From contig JAGYMO010000038.1 in NCBI GenBank assembly GCA_018400255.1, positions 1 to 5,286 on the forward strand: 5,286 nucleotides of DNA. Direction: 5' to 3'. The notes under the pieces were generated by a model, which did no database searches, was not told the DNA's origin, and worked only from the letters and a program-made list of their open reading frames with translations. The stretch comes from Deltaproteobacteria bacterium (GTDB lineage: Bacteria; Desulfobacterota; DSM-4660; Desulfatiglandales; B25-G16). The position numbers were made by a program, and so were the translations under genes. Below, one piece after another: positions 1 through 5,286 of the stretch (within the stretch, counting starts at the first letter, position 1; every line of letters begins with the position of its first letter).

Positions 1-47
1 ATCGCCTGTTTAATTATTAGATACGTTTGTTTAAAGGGGGAACAAAA
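1..47 (+). promoter_or_regulatory. Leader and ribosome binding site of the hydroxylase operon
   Basis: This short A+T-rich stretch precedes the first operon gene. A purine-rich Shine-Dalgarno (AAAGGGGGA, 33-41) sits 7 nt before the ATG at 48. It fixes that ATG as the start in preference to an in-frame TTG at 27, which would put the Shine-Dalgarno inside the coding sequence. All three forward frames contain a stop within the first 51 nt (11-13, 18-20 and 49-51), so any upstream gene on this strand ends at or before this point. No convincing -35/-10 pair can be assigned in so short a piece, and the promoter may lie outside the window. Confidence 0.6.
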
Positions 48-914
48 ATGAATAATTATGATTATTTAATCCCAACCTCCATCCAGGAGGCTATCTCCCT
101 TCATGAAAGCTATGGGGAAAAATCAAGTTACATAGCCGGGGGTACCGATGTAATGGTAAAAATAAAGCAGGAAAAGATACGGCCTCAGGCTCTCATTTCC
201 TTAAGACGACTTAAGGGATTAGACCACATTACCTACAAACAAGGGGAATTAAGAATTGGCGCGATGGTTACCCATAGGATGATGGAGCTTTCTCCAATCA
301 TCAGAGCGGAATTCCCTGTTTTAATTGATGCCGTGGAAAATATCGGATCTGTTCAGATTCGAAATGTGGCAACCATTGGAGGAAATATTGTTAACGCAGT
401 TCCATCGGCCGATGGTGCTATTCCTTTGCTTACACTGGGGGCCCAGATTAGAGCCGTTGGACCGGAAGGCGAAAGGACTATAGCCCTTGAGGATTTCTTT
501 GTAGGTCCCGGAAAAACATGCCTGAAGAGCAGCGAGATCCTATCCGAATTTTTTGTTCCTGAACTTCCTGCGCATACAGGGGCAGCTTATTGGAAACATA
601 CACGCAGGGGGGCCATGGAATTGGCTATTCTTGGAGTAGGTGTTTTGATAAGCCTGGAAGATGATATGAAAACCTGCTCCGGGGCAAGGATAGGCCTTGG
701 TGTTTTAGCTCCTACGCCCATAAGGGCCAAGAAGGCGGAAGCCTTCCTCAAGGGTAAAAAGCTTGATGAAGAGAGCTTGAAAGAGGCGGGCAGCATTGCT
801 GCTCAAGAATGCAAGCCAAGAGATAGCATTCGGGGAAAGGCGTGGTATAGAAAGGATATGGTTACACTATTTGTGCGTAGAATGGCAACCGTTGCCATGG
901 AAAGGGCTAGTTAG
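48..914 (+). CDS. Molybdenum hydroxylase FAD-binding (medium) subunit, CoxM/XdhB/HcrB-like
   Basis: This 288-aa protein is the FAD subunit of a three-subunit molybdenum hydroxylase. It takes electrons from the iron-sulfur subunit and passes them to an external acceptor, probably in the cytoplasm. The N-terminal FAD-binding domain (about residues 1-170) shows the family's two flavin motifs, AGGTD at 30-34 and TIGGN at 109-113, the latter inside the usual RNVATIGGN context. The C-terminal domain (about 175-285) has the expected Y-W-K-x-x-R-R region near 181-187 and the RDSIRGKAWYRKDMV stretch (258-272) typical of CO dehydrogenase flavoprotein C-termini. The length matches the compact members of the family. 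There is no roughly 40-residue cysteine-rich insert like the one that carries a [4Fe-4S] cluster in 4-hydroxybenzoyl-CoA reductase HcrB; only three Cys are present (159, 210, 255). The ATG at 48 is chosen for its Shine-Dalgarno. It is the first gene of the operon, 18 nt before the next. Confidence 0.93.
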   Translation: MNNYDYLIPTSIQEAISLHESYGEKSSYIAGGTDVMVKIKQEKIRPQALISLRRLKGLDHITYKQGELRIGAMVTHRMMELSPIIRAEFPVLIDAVENIGSVQIRNVATIGGNIVNAVPSADGAIPLLTLGAQIRAVGPEGERTIALEDFFVGPGKTCLKSSEILSEFFVPELPAHTGAAYWKHTRRGAMELAILGVGVLISLEDDMKTCSGARIGLGVLAPTPIRAKKAEAFLKGKKLDEESLKEAGSIAAQECKPRDSIRGKAWYRKDMVTLFVRRMATVAMERAS

Positions 915-920
915 CTAATC

Positions 921-926
921 GGAGGT
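921..926 (+). promoter_or_regulatory. Ribosome binding site of the [2Fe-2S] subunit gene
   Basis: GGAGGT lies 6 nt upstream of the ATG at 933, inside the 18-nt gap after the FAD-subunit stop. This strong site fixes the start and supports co-translation from one messenger. Confidence 0.85.
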
Positions 927-932
927 GCATAT

Positions 933-1415
933 ATGAAAAATGTATCAGTTACTTTTACTTTAAATGGCGATCTGGTAACAGCTGAAGTGCCGGCGACCTG
1001 GACACTTTTGAAGACCTTGAGAGAATATTTTGAATTGACGGGCACAAAGGAGGGGTGTGGAGTAGGTGAATGCGGCGCATGTACAGTCATAATAGATGGA
1101 AATGCCGTAAGCTCGTGCATTTATCCAATTCTTGAAGTAGAGGGCACGTCGGTTACAACCATTGAGGGAGTGGCTGATAAGAATGGGGCACTTCATCCGC
1201 TTCAAAAGGCCTTTCTTGAAAACAACGGTGTTCAATGTGGATTTTGTACATCTGGGATGATTATGTCCGCAAAGGCGCTACTTGATCACAATCCTAAACC
1301 GACAAAAGATCAAATCCGAACGAGTATAGCTGGAAATTTCTGTCGCTGCACAGGTTACGTTCAGATTGTTGATTCTATTGAGAAGGCTGTGGAAATGATC
1401 AAAGAAAAAAAGTGA
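933..1415 (+). CDS. Molybdenum hydroxylase [2Fe-2S] (small) subunit, CoxS/XdhC/HcrC-like
   Basis: This 160-aa protein carries the two [2Fe-2S] clusters that relay electrons between the molybdenum centre and FAD. All eight expected ligands are present. The N-terminal plant-ferredoxin-type domain (about 1-75) has C42-x4-C47-x2-C50 and then C62, in the typical GCGVGECGAC context. The C-terminal helical domain (about 85-155) has C102-x2-C105 in the QCGFCTSGM motif, and C137-x-C139 in the NFCRCTGY motif. The length is what this family usually shows (about 150-165 aa), with nothing missing. There is no signal peptide or twin-arginine motif, so the complex is inferred to be cytoplasmic. The gene lies between the FAD and molybdopterin subunit genes with 18-nt gaps on both sides. 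It ends in a lysine-rich tail encoded by an A-rich run just before the stop. This is the most certain call in the window; the substrate cannot be read from this subunit. Confidence 0.96.
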   Translation: MKNVSVTFTLNGDLVTAEVPATWTLLKTLREYFELTGTKEGCGVGECGACTVIIDGNAVSSCIYPILEVEGTSVTTIEGVADKNGALHPLQKAFLENNGVQCGFCTSGMIMSAKALLDHNPKPTKDQIRTSIAGNFCRCTGYVQIVDSIEKAVEMIKEKK

Positions 1416-1422
1416 TTTTCAT

Positions 1423-1428
1423 AGGAGG
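1423..1428 (+). promoter_or_regulatory. Ribosome binding site of the molybdopterin subunit gene
   Basis: A consensus AGGAGG lies 5 nt before the ATG at 1434, within the 18-nt gap following the [2Fe-2S] subunit stop. It fixes the start of the large subunit and marks the strongest translation signal in the operon. Confidence 0.85.
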
Positions 1429-1433
1429 AAGTT

Positions 1434-3827
1434 ATGTCCGATCTTCTGTATGTAGGAAAAAATATCCCAAGGACCATAGAGGTTGATAAGGTAACCGGCA
1501 GGGCTATCTATATCAATGATCTAAAAAGACCGGGAATGCTTTACGGAAAGATTCTTTACAGCAAATATGCCCATGCAAAAATTAAAAGCATAGACACATC
1601 CAAGGCAGAAAAACTTCCTGGGGTAAGGGCCGTTTTAAGCGGGTACACTATTCCTGACGTAAGAGTTGGCTTTTTGAAGGATCAAACAGTGCTTAAAAAA
1701 GGCGTTGTTCGCCAGTTTAGAGATGAGGTTGCAGCCGTTGCTGCGATCAGTGAAGAAATTGCAGAAGAGGCACTCGATTTGATCGATGTGGAATATGAAG
1801 AGCGGCCGGCGGTTTTTGATCCGGCTGAGGCTATGAAGGAGGGGGCAGTTCTTATTCATGAGGTAGATGCAAGAGGCAAGCCCATAACAAGCAATATTAT
1901 TCCGCTTCCATGGAAATTTAAGGCTGGAGATATTGAGCAGGGAAGAAAAGACTCGGCTTATGTGGTGAAAGACAATCTGGCCACGACATGGGTTAATCAG
2001 TGCTGCATGGGTACAAGTGGCTGTGTGGCCGAGTTTGATATGAACAACAACCTGACCCTTTATAACCAGACAAATGTTCCGTTTCTGGACAAGCAAAGGA
2101 TCACTGAATATCTTGCCGCTATTGGCCTTAAAGGAAAGAATGTGAGGGTTGTTAACGTTACTGTAGGAGGTAGTTTCGGAACCAAACTCGACACAGATAT
2201 ATATGAATTTATAAGTATCCAGCTCGCCCTGAAAACCAGAAAGCCGGTGAAAATCCTCTTTAGCAGGGAGGAAGAATTCCGGGCATTGCCACCGAGACAG
2301 CCTGCGAGATTTACAATAGAACAGGGCTGTGATAAGGATGGAAGGCTTACCTTTCGAAAATGCGAGGCACTTTTAGATAATGGGGCCTATACGTCCTGGG
2401 GTGTTACCACTCCCTCTGTTATGATGATGCCTATGTCATCGCTTTATCGTGTGCCTAATGTATCCTTTGAGGCTACCTGTGTATATACTAACAATATATA
2501 CTGCCAGGCTATGAGGGGGTATGGGAACCCGCAGGCTACTTTTGCTGTGGAGGTTTCTATGGATAGGCTTGCAGAAAAGACAGGTATTGACCCAGCCGAA
2601 CTAAGACTGATAAATTCTAATAAATCAGGGGATTTAACCCCGATGAGGCTTAAGATAACATCATGTGGCCTTGAAGAATGCATAAACTCCGTTAAAAAAA
2701 GTCTTGATTGGGATAACAAGAAGTCAAAAAATAGAAAAAGGGGCCTTGGAATGGCATCTCTTATACATGTTGCCGGTGGTGCAAGGGTATATCTATCTGA
2801 TGGCCACGGCATAATGATCAAAGTAGATCAGAACGGCCATGTAGACGTATTGGAGAGTGGGACCGATCAAGGCCAGGGTTCTCCAACTGTTATCTCACAA
2901 ATCATTGCAGAATCTTTAGGATTTAGGCCTGAAGATATTTCTCTAACCTTTGGGGATACCGGGTTATGCCTATGGGATGCAGGGACACATGCAAGCCGTC
3001 ACACATTCATGGCCGGAAATGCTGCGATAAGGGCCTGCGAGAGCGCTAAGAGGCAAATTCTGCAGATTGCTGTGGAAAAAATGCCGAGGCTAATAAAAAA
3101 TAACGTAAAGCGTGAACAGAAGAAGAACCCAAATTTCCTTGAGCCTGAGCTTGACTACGACATGATATCCGACCCTGAGAAGCTGGATATAAAAAATCGA
3201 ATGGTTTTTCCAAAGGCAGCGCCTGATCATAAATACTTCAGATTCGAGGTTAGCGATATCCTGAGAAGCGGTTTGCATGTAGGAATAGGGGAAAGCAAGG
3301 TAGTAGTAGCCGAGGCATTCTATGATCCACCTACAGAGATGCTTGATAGAGAAATGAAGGGAAACCTCTCTCTTACCTATGCGTTCGGCACGACTGGAGT
3401 GGAGGTTGAAGTTGATGAGGAGACAGGAAAGGTTACCATTGTTAATCTTTTTGCTGCCCATGATGTTGGGAAGGCAATAAATCCAACACTCGTCAAGGGT
3501 CAGATATACGGTGCGGCTTATATCGGTGCGGGTTATGCATTAACAGAAGAGATGCTGGTGGAGAATGGAAGGGTTATGAATCCCAACTTCCGTGATTATA
3601 AAATGCTTACCGCGAAAGATGTTATACCGGTAGAGCCGATTATAATAGAAACGGATGAAAGGGATGGCCCATTTGGGGCAAAAGGCATTGGTGAGCCTGG
3701 GCTTGTCCCTACGGCGCCAGCTATTGCTAATGCTATCTATGATGCTATAGGAGTAAGAATAAATGATCTCCCCATAACGCCTGAAAAGATAATCACAGCG
3801 CTCAAGGAAAAAAAGAAGCAGGATTAG
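1434..3827 (+). CDS. Molybdenum hydroxylase molybdopterin-binding (large, catalytic) subunit, substrate unknown
   Basis: This 797-aa protein is the catalytic subunit, expected to bind Mo-pterin and hydroxylate (or reductively dehydroxylate) an organic substrate. The N-terminal a/b-hammerhead domain spans about 15-130 and the Mo-binding domains about 150-790. Visible motifs are GGSFG (245-249), AMRGYGNPQ (359-367), GTDQGQG (476-482), an ASRHTFMAGNA segment (520-530) and GPFGAKGIGEPG (745-756), whose Glu754 matches the base-catalyst Glu of the family (bovine XDH Glu1261). The length is close to CoxL (about 800) and a little above HcrA (about 770). A charged stretch at about 548-605 looks longer than usual. 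The CO dehydrogenase loop (VAYRCSFR type) is absent. By my remembered ungapped alignment, the XDH purine-recognition positions Glu802 and Arg880 are Leu252 and Val329. The usual Glu-Pro at about 193-194 is Gly-Thr, preceded by a Cys pair. It is third in the operon. Aldehyde, aromatic acyl-CoA or N-heterocycle substrates all remain possible. Confidence 0.94.
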   Translation: MSDLLYVGKNIPRTIEVDKVTGRAIYINDLKRPGMLYGKILYSKYAHAKIKSIDTSKAEKLPGVRAVLSGYTIPDVRVGFLKDQTVLKKGVVRQFRDEVAAVAAISEEIAEEALDLIDVEYEERPAVFDPAEAMKEGAVLIHEVDARGKPITSNIIPLPWKFKAGDIEQGRKDSAYVVKDNLATTWVNQCCMGTSGCVAEFDMNNNLTLYNQTNVPFLDKQRITEYLAAIGLKGKNVRVVNVTVGGSFGTKLDTDIYEFISIQLALKTRKPVKILFSREEEFRALPPRQPARFTIEQGCDKDGRLTFRKCEALLDNGAYTSWGVTTPSVMMMPMSSLYRVPNVSFEATCVYTNNIYCQAMRGYGNPQATFAVEVSMDRLAEKTGIDPAELRLINSNKSGDLTPMRLKITSCGLEECINSVKKSLDWDNKKSKNRKRGLGMASLIHVAGGARVYLSDGHGIMIKVDQNGHVDVLESGTDQGQGSPTVISQIIAESLGFRPEDISLTFGDTGLCLWDAGTHASRHTFMAGNAAIRACESAKRQILQIAVEKMPRLIKNNVKREQKKNPNFLEPELDYDMISDPEKLDIKNRMVFPKAAPDHKYFRFEVSDILRSGLHVGIGESKVVVAEAFYDPPTEMLDREMKGNLSLTYAFGTTGVEVEVDEETGKVTIVNLFAAHDVGKAINPTLVKGQIYGAAYIGAGYALTEEMLVENGRVMNPNFRDYKMLTAKDVIPVEPIIIETDERDGPFGAKGIGEPGLVPTAPAIANAIYDAIGVRINDLPITPEKIITALKEKKKQD

Positions 3828-3909
3828 AGTACTTATAAACTGAATTGGCAATCAATATTTATTTTACGCGGGGCCGTGCATTTCTTTGTGACCTGCCTTT
3901 TTTAAATCA
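3828..3909 (+). promoter_or_regulatory. Intergenic region with a weak terminator-like element before the LysR gene
   Basis: This 82-nt A+T-rich gap separates the hydroxylase operon from the regulator. GCGGG (3868-3872) can pair with CCTGC (3892-3896) in a 5-bp stem containing one G-U pair and a 19-nt loop, followed by seven T-rich positions (3897-3903). It has the shape of a factor-independent terminator, but the stem is weak. A TATAAA (3834-3839) resembles a -10 box but has no matching -35. A TTGGCA (3845-3850) resembles a -35, but GC-rich sequence lies 17 nt further on. The regulator may therefore be read through from the operon or have its own promoter; the sequence does not decide this. 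Confidence 0.3.
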
Positions 3910-4824
3910 ATGGACCTTAATCAGCTAAAAATTTTTTGTGCAGTTGTCGAACATAAAAGTTTTTCAAGGGCCAGTGAGGCGGTTTTTTTAAGCCAGCCTA
4001 CTGTTAGTTTTCAGATCAAATCATTGGAGGATGAGCTGGGGACTATTCTTCTGGATCGCAGCGGGAGGGAAGTTACCATCACAAGGGGCGGCAAAGAGTT
4101 GTACAAATATGCCCGCAGAATACTTCGTCTATCCGAAGAGGCTATTCAGTCTATTGAGCAGCTAAAAGGACTGATCAAAGGAGAGCTAACTATAGGGGCA
4201 AGCAACATTCCTGGAGAATATATACTTCCTCAATTATTGGCTGAATTTAAACGGATGCACAATGGCATAGATATCAAATTAATTATTGGGGACAGCAAGG
4301 ATGTCGTTGAAAAGGTATTAGACGATGAAGTAGAGATAGGGGTTGTTGGTACAAAGGAAAAAGAAGGTAGCAGATTGGTTTATGAGAATTTTACCGCTGA
4401 TAGAATCGTGCTGGTTTGTCCCGCAAAAGATAACTGGTTTAAACATGATGTTATAGCGATAGAGGAATTAAAGAATGTTCCATACGTATTGCGAGAAGGG
4501 GGATCTGGAACAAGGTCGACTATAAGGCTTAAATTGCAAGAGATGGGTATAAAAGAAGGAGACCTTAACATAGTAATGATGCTGGGTAGTACATCTGCTG
4601 TTAAAAAGGCGATTGAAAGTGGAGCAGGCGTATCATTAATTTCTGAAAGGTCAATAGAAAATGAAATCAAGGCAGGATCGCTTAAAAAAATTACCATCAA
4701 GGGGGCAGAATTTATAAGAGAATTCTTTGTCATTTATAAGCGACAGAGGTTTCATTCTCCTGCAACGAAAGCTCTTTTACAATTCCTAAAAGACAATAAA
4801 CCGGAAGATTGCATTGCAATATAA
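3910..4824 (+). CDS. LysR-family transcriptional regulator, resembling the selenium-metabolism-associated LysR group
   Basis: This 304-aa protein has the standard LysR length and layout. The N-terminal winged helix-turn-helix spans about 1-60, with the recognition region near 18-40 (FSRASEAVFLSQPTVSFQIK). A linker helix follows at about 62-90. The CysB/CysL-like effector-binding domain spans about 92-298 and includes GASNIPGEYILP (96-107), LREGGSGTR (194-202) and STSAVKKAIESGAGVSLIS (227-245). The GAS-x-IPGEY-x-LP signature and overall resemblance recall, from memory, the group annotated as selenium metabolism-associated LysR regulators; that name rests on genome co-occurrence, not on a known effector. 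The ATG at 3910 is the only possible early start, since an in-frame TGA lies at 3889-3891, yet no Shine-Dalgarno precedes it. It lies downstream of and co-directional with the hydroxylase operon, unlike the usual divergent LysR arrangement. Control of the operon is inferred from adjacency alone. Confidence 0.93.
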   Translation: MDLNQLKIFCAVVEHKSFSRASEAVFLSQPTVSFQIKSLEDELGTILLDRSGREVTITRGGKELYKYARRILRLSEEAIQSIEQLKGLIKGELTIGASNIPGEYILPQLLAEFKRMHNGIDIKLIIGDSKDVVEKVLDDEVEIGVVGTKEKEGSRLVYENFTADRIVLVCPAKDNWFKHDVIAIEELKNVPYVLREGGSGTRSTIRLKLQEMGIKEGDLNIVMMLGSTSAVKKAIESGAGVSLISERSIENEIKAGSLKKITIKGAEFIREFFVIYKRQRFHSPATKALLQFLKDNKPEDCIAI

Positions 4825-4875
4825 GGCCTCTCAAAGTCTATAATCATTACATTTGATGCACAATGTAATAGCCTT
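4823..4875. repeat. Nested inverted repeat between convergent genes, possible bidirectional terminator
   Basis: ATTACATT (4846-4853) and AATGTAAT (4862-4869) form a perfect 8-bp inverted repeat around an 8-nt loop. TG/CA inside the loop can add two pairs with one bulged C. Farther out, AAGGC (4823-4827) and GCCTT (4871-4875) form a second 5-bp repeat enclosing the first. The element fills the gap between the stop of the LysR gene and the stop of the minus-strand gene, where a shared terminator is expected. The inner stem is A+T-rich and no clear T-tract follows on either strand, so termination is uncertain. Confidence 0.45.
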
Positions 4876-4885
4876 CTATGTCTCC

Positions 4886-5182
4886 TTACATCGTTTCCAA
4901 CATCTTTTCCAGCCTCGATTTATTATTTTCAGTGTCTTCAATCGTTTTTTTAATGGTTACTGGTTTCATAATATCATATGTTCCATCATCAAAAAAAACG
5001 GGTACCTGCAGAAGATAGTCGATATTGTCGGCGCAGCCTGCAGCAAAAAAATGGCCCGGCCTTCTTCCCTGCTTGACTTTATCCTTTATCTCGCTCAATG
5101 TCTTCGTTGAGATAACTAGGCCATATTGGCCCGTAAAGCTCTTGACTAAATCGCCTGGTTCGAACAAGGTCTTTTTTTTCAT
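4886..5182 (-). CDS. Conserved-looking small protein of unknown function (98 aa)
   Basis: I do not recognise a named family. The 98-aa protein begins MKKKTLFEPGDLVKS and continues with a Gly-Tyr-Gly-Leu-Val-Ile stretch (19-24). This turn-rich beta pattern (PGDLV...GQYGLVIS) recalls small SH3-like or KOW-like barrels, which is only an inference from the pattern. Residues 40-50 (RRPGHFFAAGC) hold two Arg, a His and the only Cys. Residues 60-72 (VPVFFDDGTYDIM) look like a beta-strand, turn, strand unit. The C-terminal third (about 76-98) is charged and probably helical. There is no signal peptide or membrane segment. It is considered real because the composition is protein-like, and GGAG lies 7 nt before the ATG (minus strand, bases 5193-5190). 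It also fills the space that would otherwise be empty, convergent with the LysR gene. The opposite-strand reading at 4853-5110 has no such support. It is not in the hydroxylase operon, and a shared role is not implied. Confidence 0.75.
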   Translation of the reverse strand: MKKKTLFEPGDLVKSFTGQYGLVISTKTLSEIKDKVKQGRRPGHFFAAGCADNIDYLLQVPVFFDDGTYDIMKPVTIKKTIEDTENNKSRLEKMLETM

Positions 5183-5189
5183 TGTTATT

Positions 5190-5193
5190 CTCC
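5190..5193 (-). promoter_or_regulatory. Ribosome binding site of the 98-aa gene
   Basis: Read on the minus strand, GGAG stands 7 nt upstream of the ATG whose complement is CAT at 5180-5182. The spacing is good and it supports this reading over the opposite-strand frame. An ATG overlapping the site (5195-5193) is out of frame. Confidence 0.65.
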
Positions 5194-5262
5194 ATATCTT
5201 ATCGCTACTTTACTTATGTTTATTAGTAAGCGTTCACAGGTTAAAAGGTTCAGGGTTGCCTT

Positions 5263-5286
5263 CCTGCCTATGCATTTGCATACAGG
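5263..5286. repeat. Imperfect inverted repeat at the window edge, upstream of the 98-aa gene
   Basis: On the plus strand, CCTG (5263-5266), two unpaired C, TATGCA (5269-5274), TT, TGCATA (5277-5282) and CAGG (5283-5286) make an inverted repeat with 10 paired positions and one 2-nt bulge. It lies about 80 nt upstream of the minus-strand 98-aa gene and touches the end of the window, so it may be longer. It could be an operator, a leader hairpin or the 3' structure of a neighbouring gene; the sequence does not choose between these. Confidence 0.45.

Noticed and set aside
9..35. TTTAA (9-13) and TTAAA (31-35) as an operator in the leader
   Set aside because: The arms are short, A+T-only and 17 nt apart in an A+T-rich stretch, so they are expected by chance.
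27..47. TTG at 27 as the start of the FAD subunit
   Set aside because: It would make the purine-rich Shine-Dalgarno part of the coding sequence. The ATG at 48 is correctly spaced from that site and gives the usual family N-terminus.
1635..2096. Long antisense frames within the operon (for example minus 1635-2096 and 2444-2821)
   Set aside because: They lie fully inside well-supported genes on the other strand, and their translations show no domain pattern or start signals.
1434..3827. Form I CO dehydrogenase (CoxL)
   Set aside because: The gene order fits, but the active-site loop of the VAYRCSFR type is not present; AMRGYGNPQ stands at that place.
3834..3850. TATAAA and TTGGCA as a promoter for the LysR gene
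   Set aside because: Each resembles one half of a sigma-70 promoter, but they are in the wrong order and neither has a partner at 16-18 nt.
4853..5110. Plus-strand 85-aa frame opposite the small gene
   Set aside because: It overlaps the better-supported minus-strand gene, has no Shine-Dalgarno, and its translation is rich in Phe, Ile and His in a pattern typical of an antisense reading.
1..5286. Mobile elements, CRISPR arrays, tRNA genes or riboswitches
   Set aside because: No transposase, terminal repeat pair, regularly spaced repeat, cloverleaf or recognisable aptamer was seen; genes cover nearly all of the window.

Overview
The window carries a compact three-gene operon for a heterotrimeric molybdenum hydroxylase (xanthine dehydrogenase / CO dehydrogenase / 4-hydroxybenzoyl-CoA reductase superfamily). 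It is followed on the same strand by a LysR-type regulator and then by a small uncharacterised gene on the opposite strand. The DNA looks bacterial: tight operon spacing, strong Shine-Dalgarno sequences, no introns. It leans A+T-rich by eye, with frequent AGG/AGA arginine and ATA isoleucine codons. The gene content would suit an anaerobe such as a Desulfobacterota (deltaproteobacterial) or Peptococcaceae-like lineage. This placement is an inference and no marker gene in the window settles it.

Layout: 1-47 is a short leader with the first ribosome binding site. 48-914 encodes the FAD subunit, 933-1415 the two-[2Fe-2S] subunit, and 1434-3827 the molybdopterin catalytic subunit. Both internal gaps are 18 nt and each holds a clear Shine-Dalgarno, so the three genes read as one transcription unit in the medium-small-large order of the cox-type (coxMSL) arrangement. 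3828-3909 is an 82-nt gap with a weak terminator-like element. 3910-4824 is the LysR regulator. 4825-4885 is a convergent gap holding a nested inverted repeat. 4886-5182 (minus) encodes a 98-aa protein of unknown function. 5183-5286 is that gene's upstream region and ends in an imperfect inverted repeat cut by the window edge.

How the genes work together: the large subunit should hydroxylate (or, in the reverse direction, reduce) an organic substrate at Mo-pterin. Electrons would pass through the two [2Fe-2S] clusters to FAD on the medium subunit and then to an external carrier. Cluster ligands, FAD motifs and the catalytic Glu are all present, so the enzyme looks functional. The substrate cannot be named: the positions that recognise purines in xanthine dehydrogenase are replaced, the CO dehydrogenase active-site loop is absent, and the extra [4Fe-4S] domain of 4-hydroxybenzoyl-CoA reductase is missing. 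The LysR protein resembles a family I associate with selenium-metabolising genomes, which raises the possibility of a selenium-linked hydroxylase. No selenium or cofactor-maturation gene lies in the window to support that.

I see no RNA gene, mobile element or CRISPR array. The most useful leads are the unusual catalytic-subunit motifs, the LysR/hydroxylase pairing and the unknown 98-aa protein.
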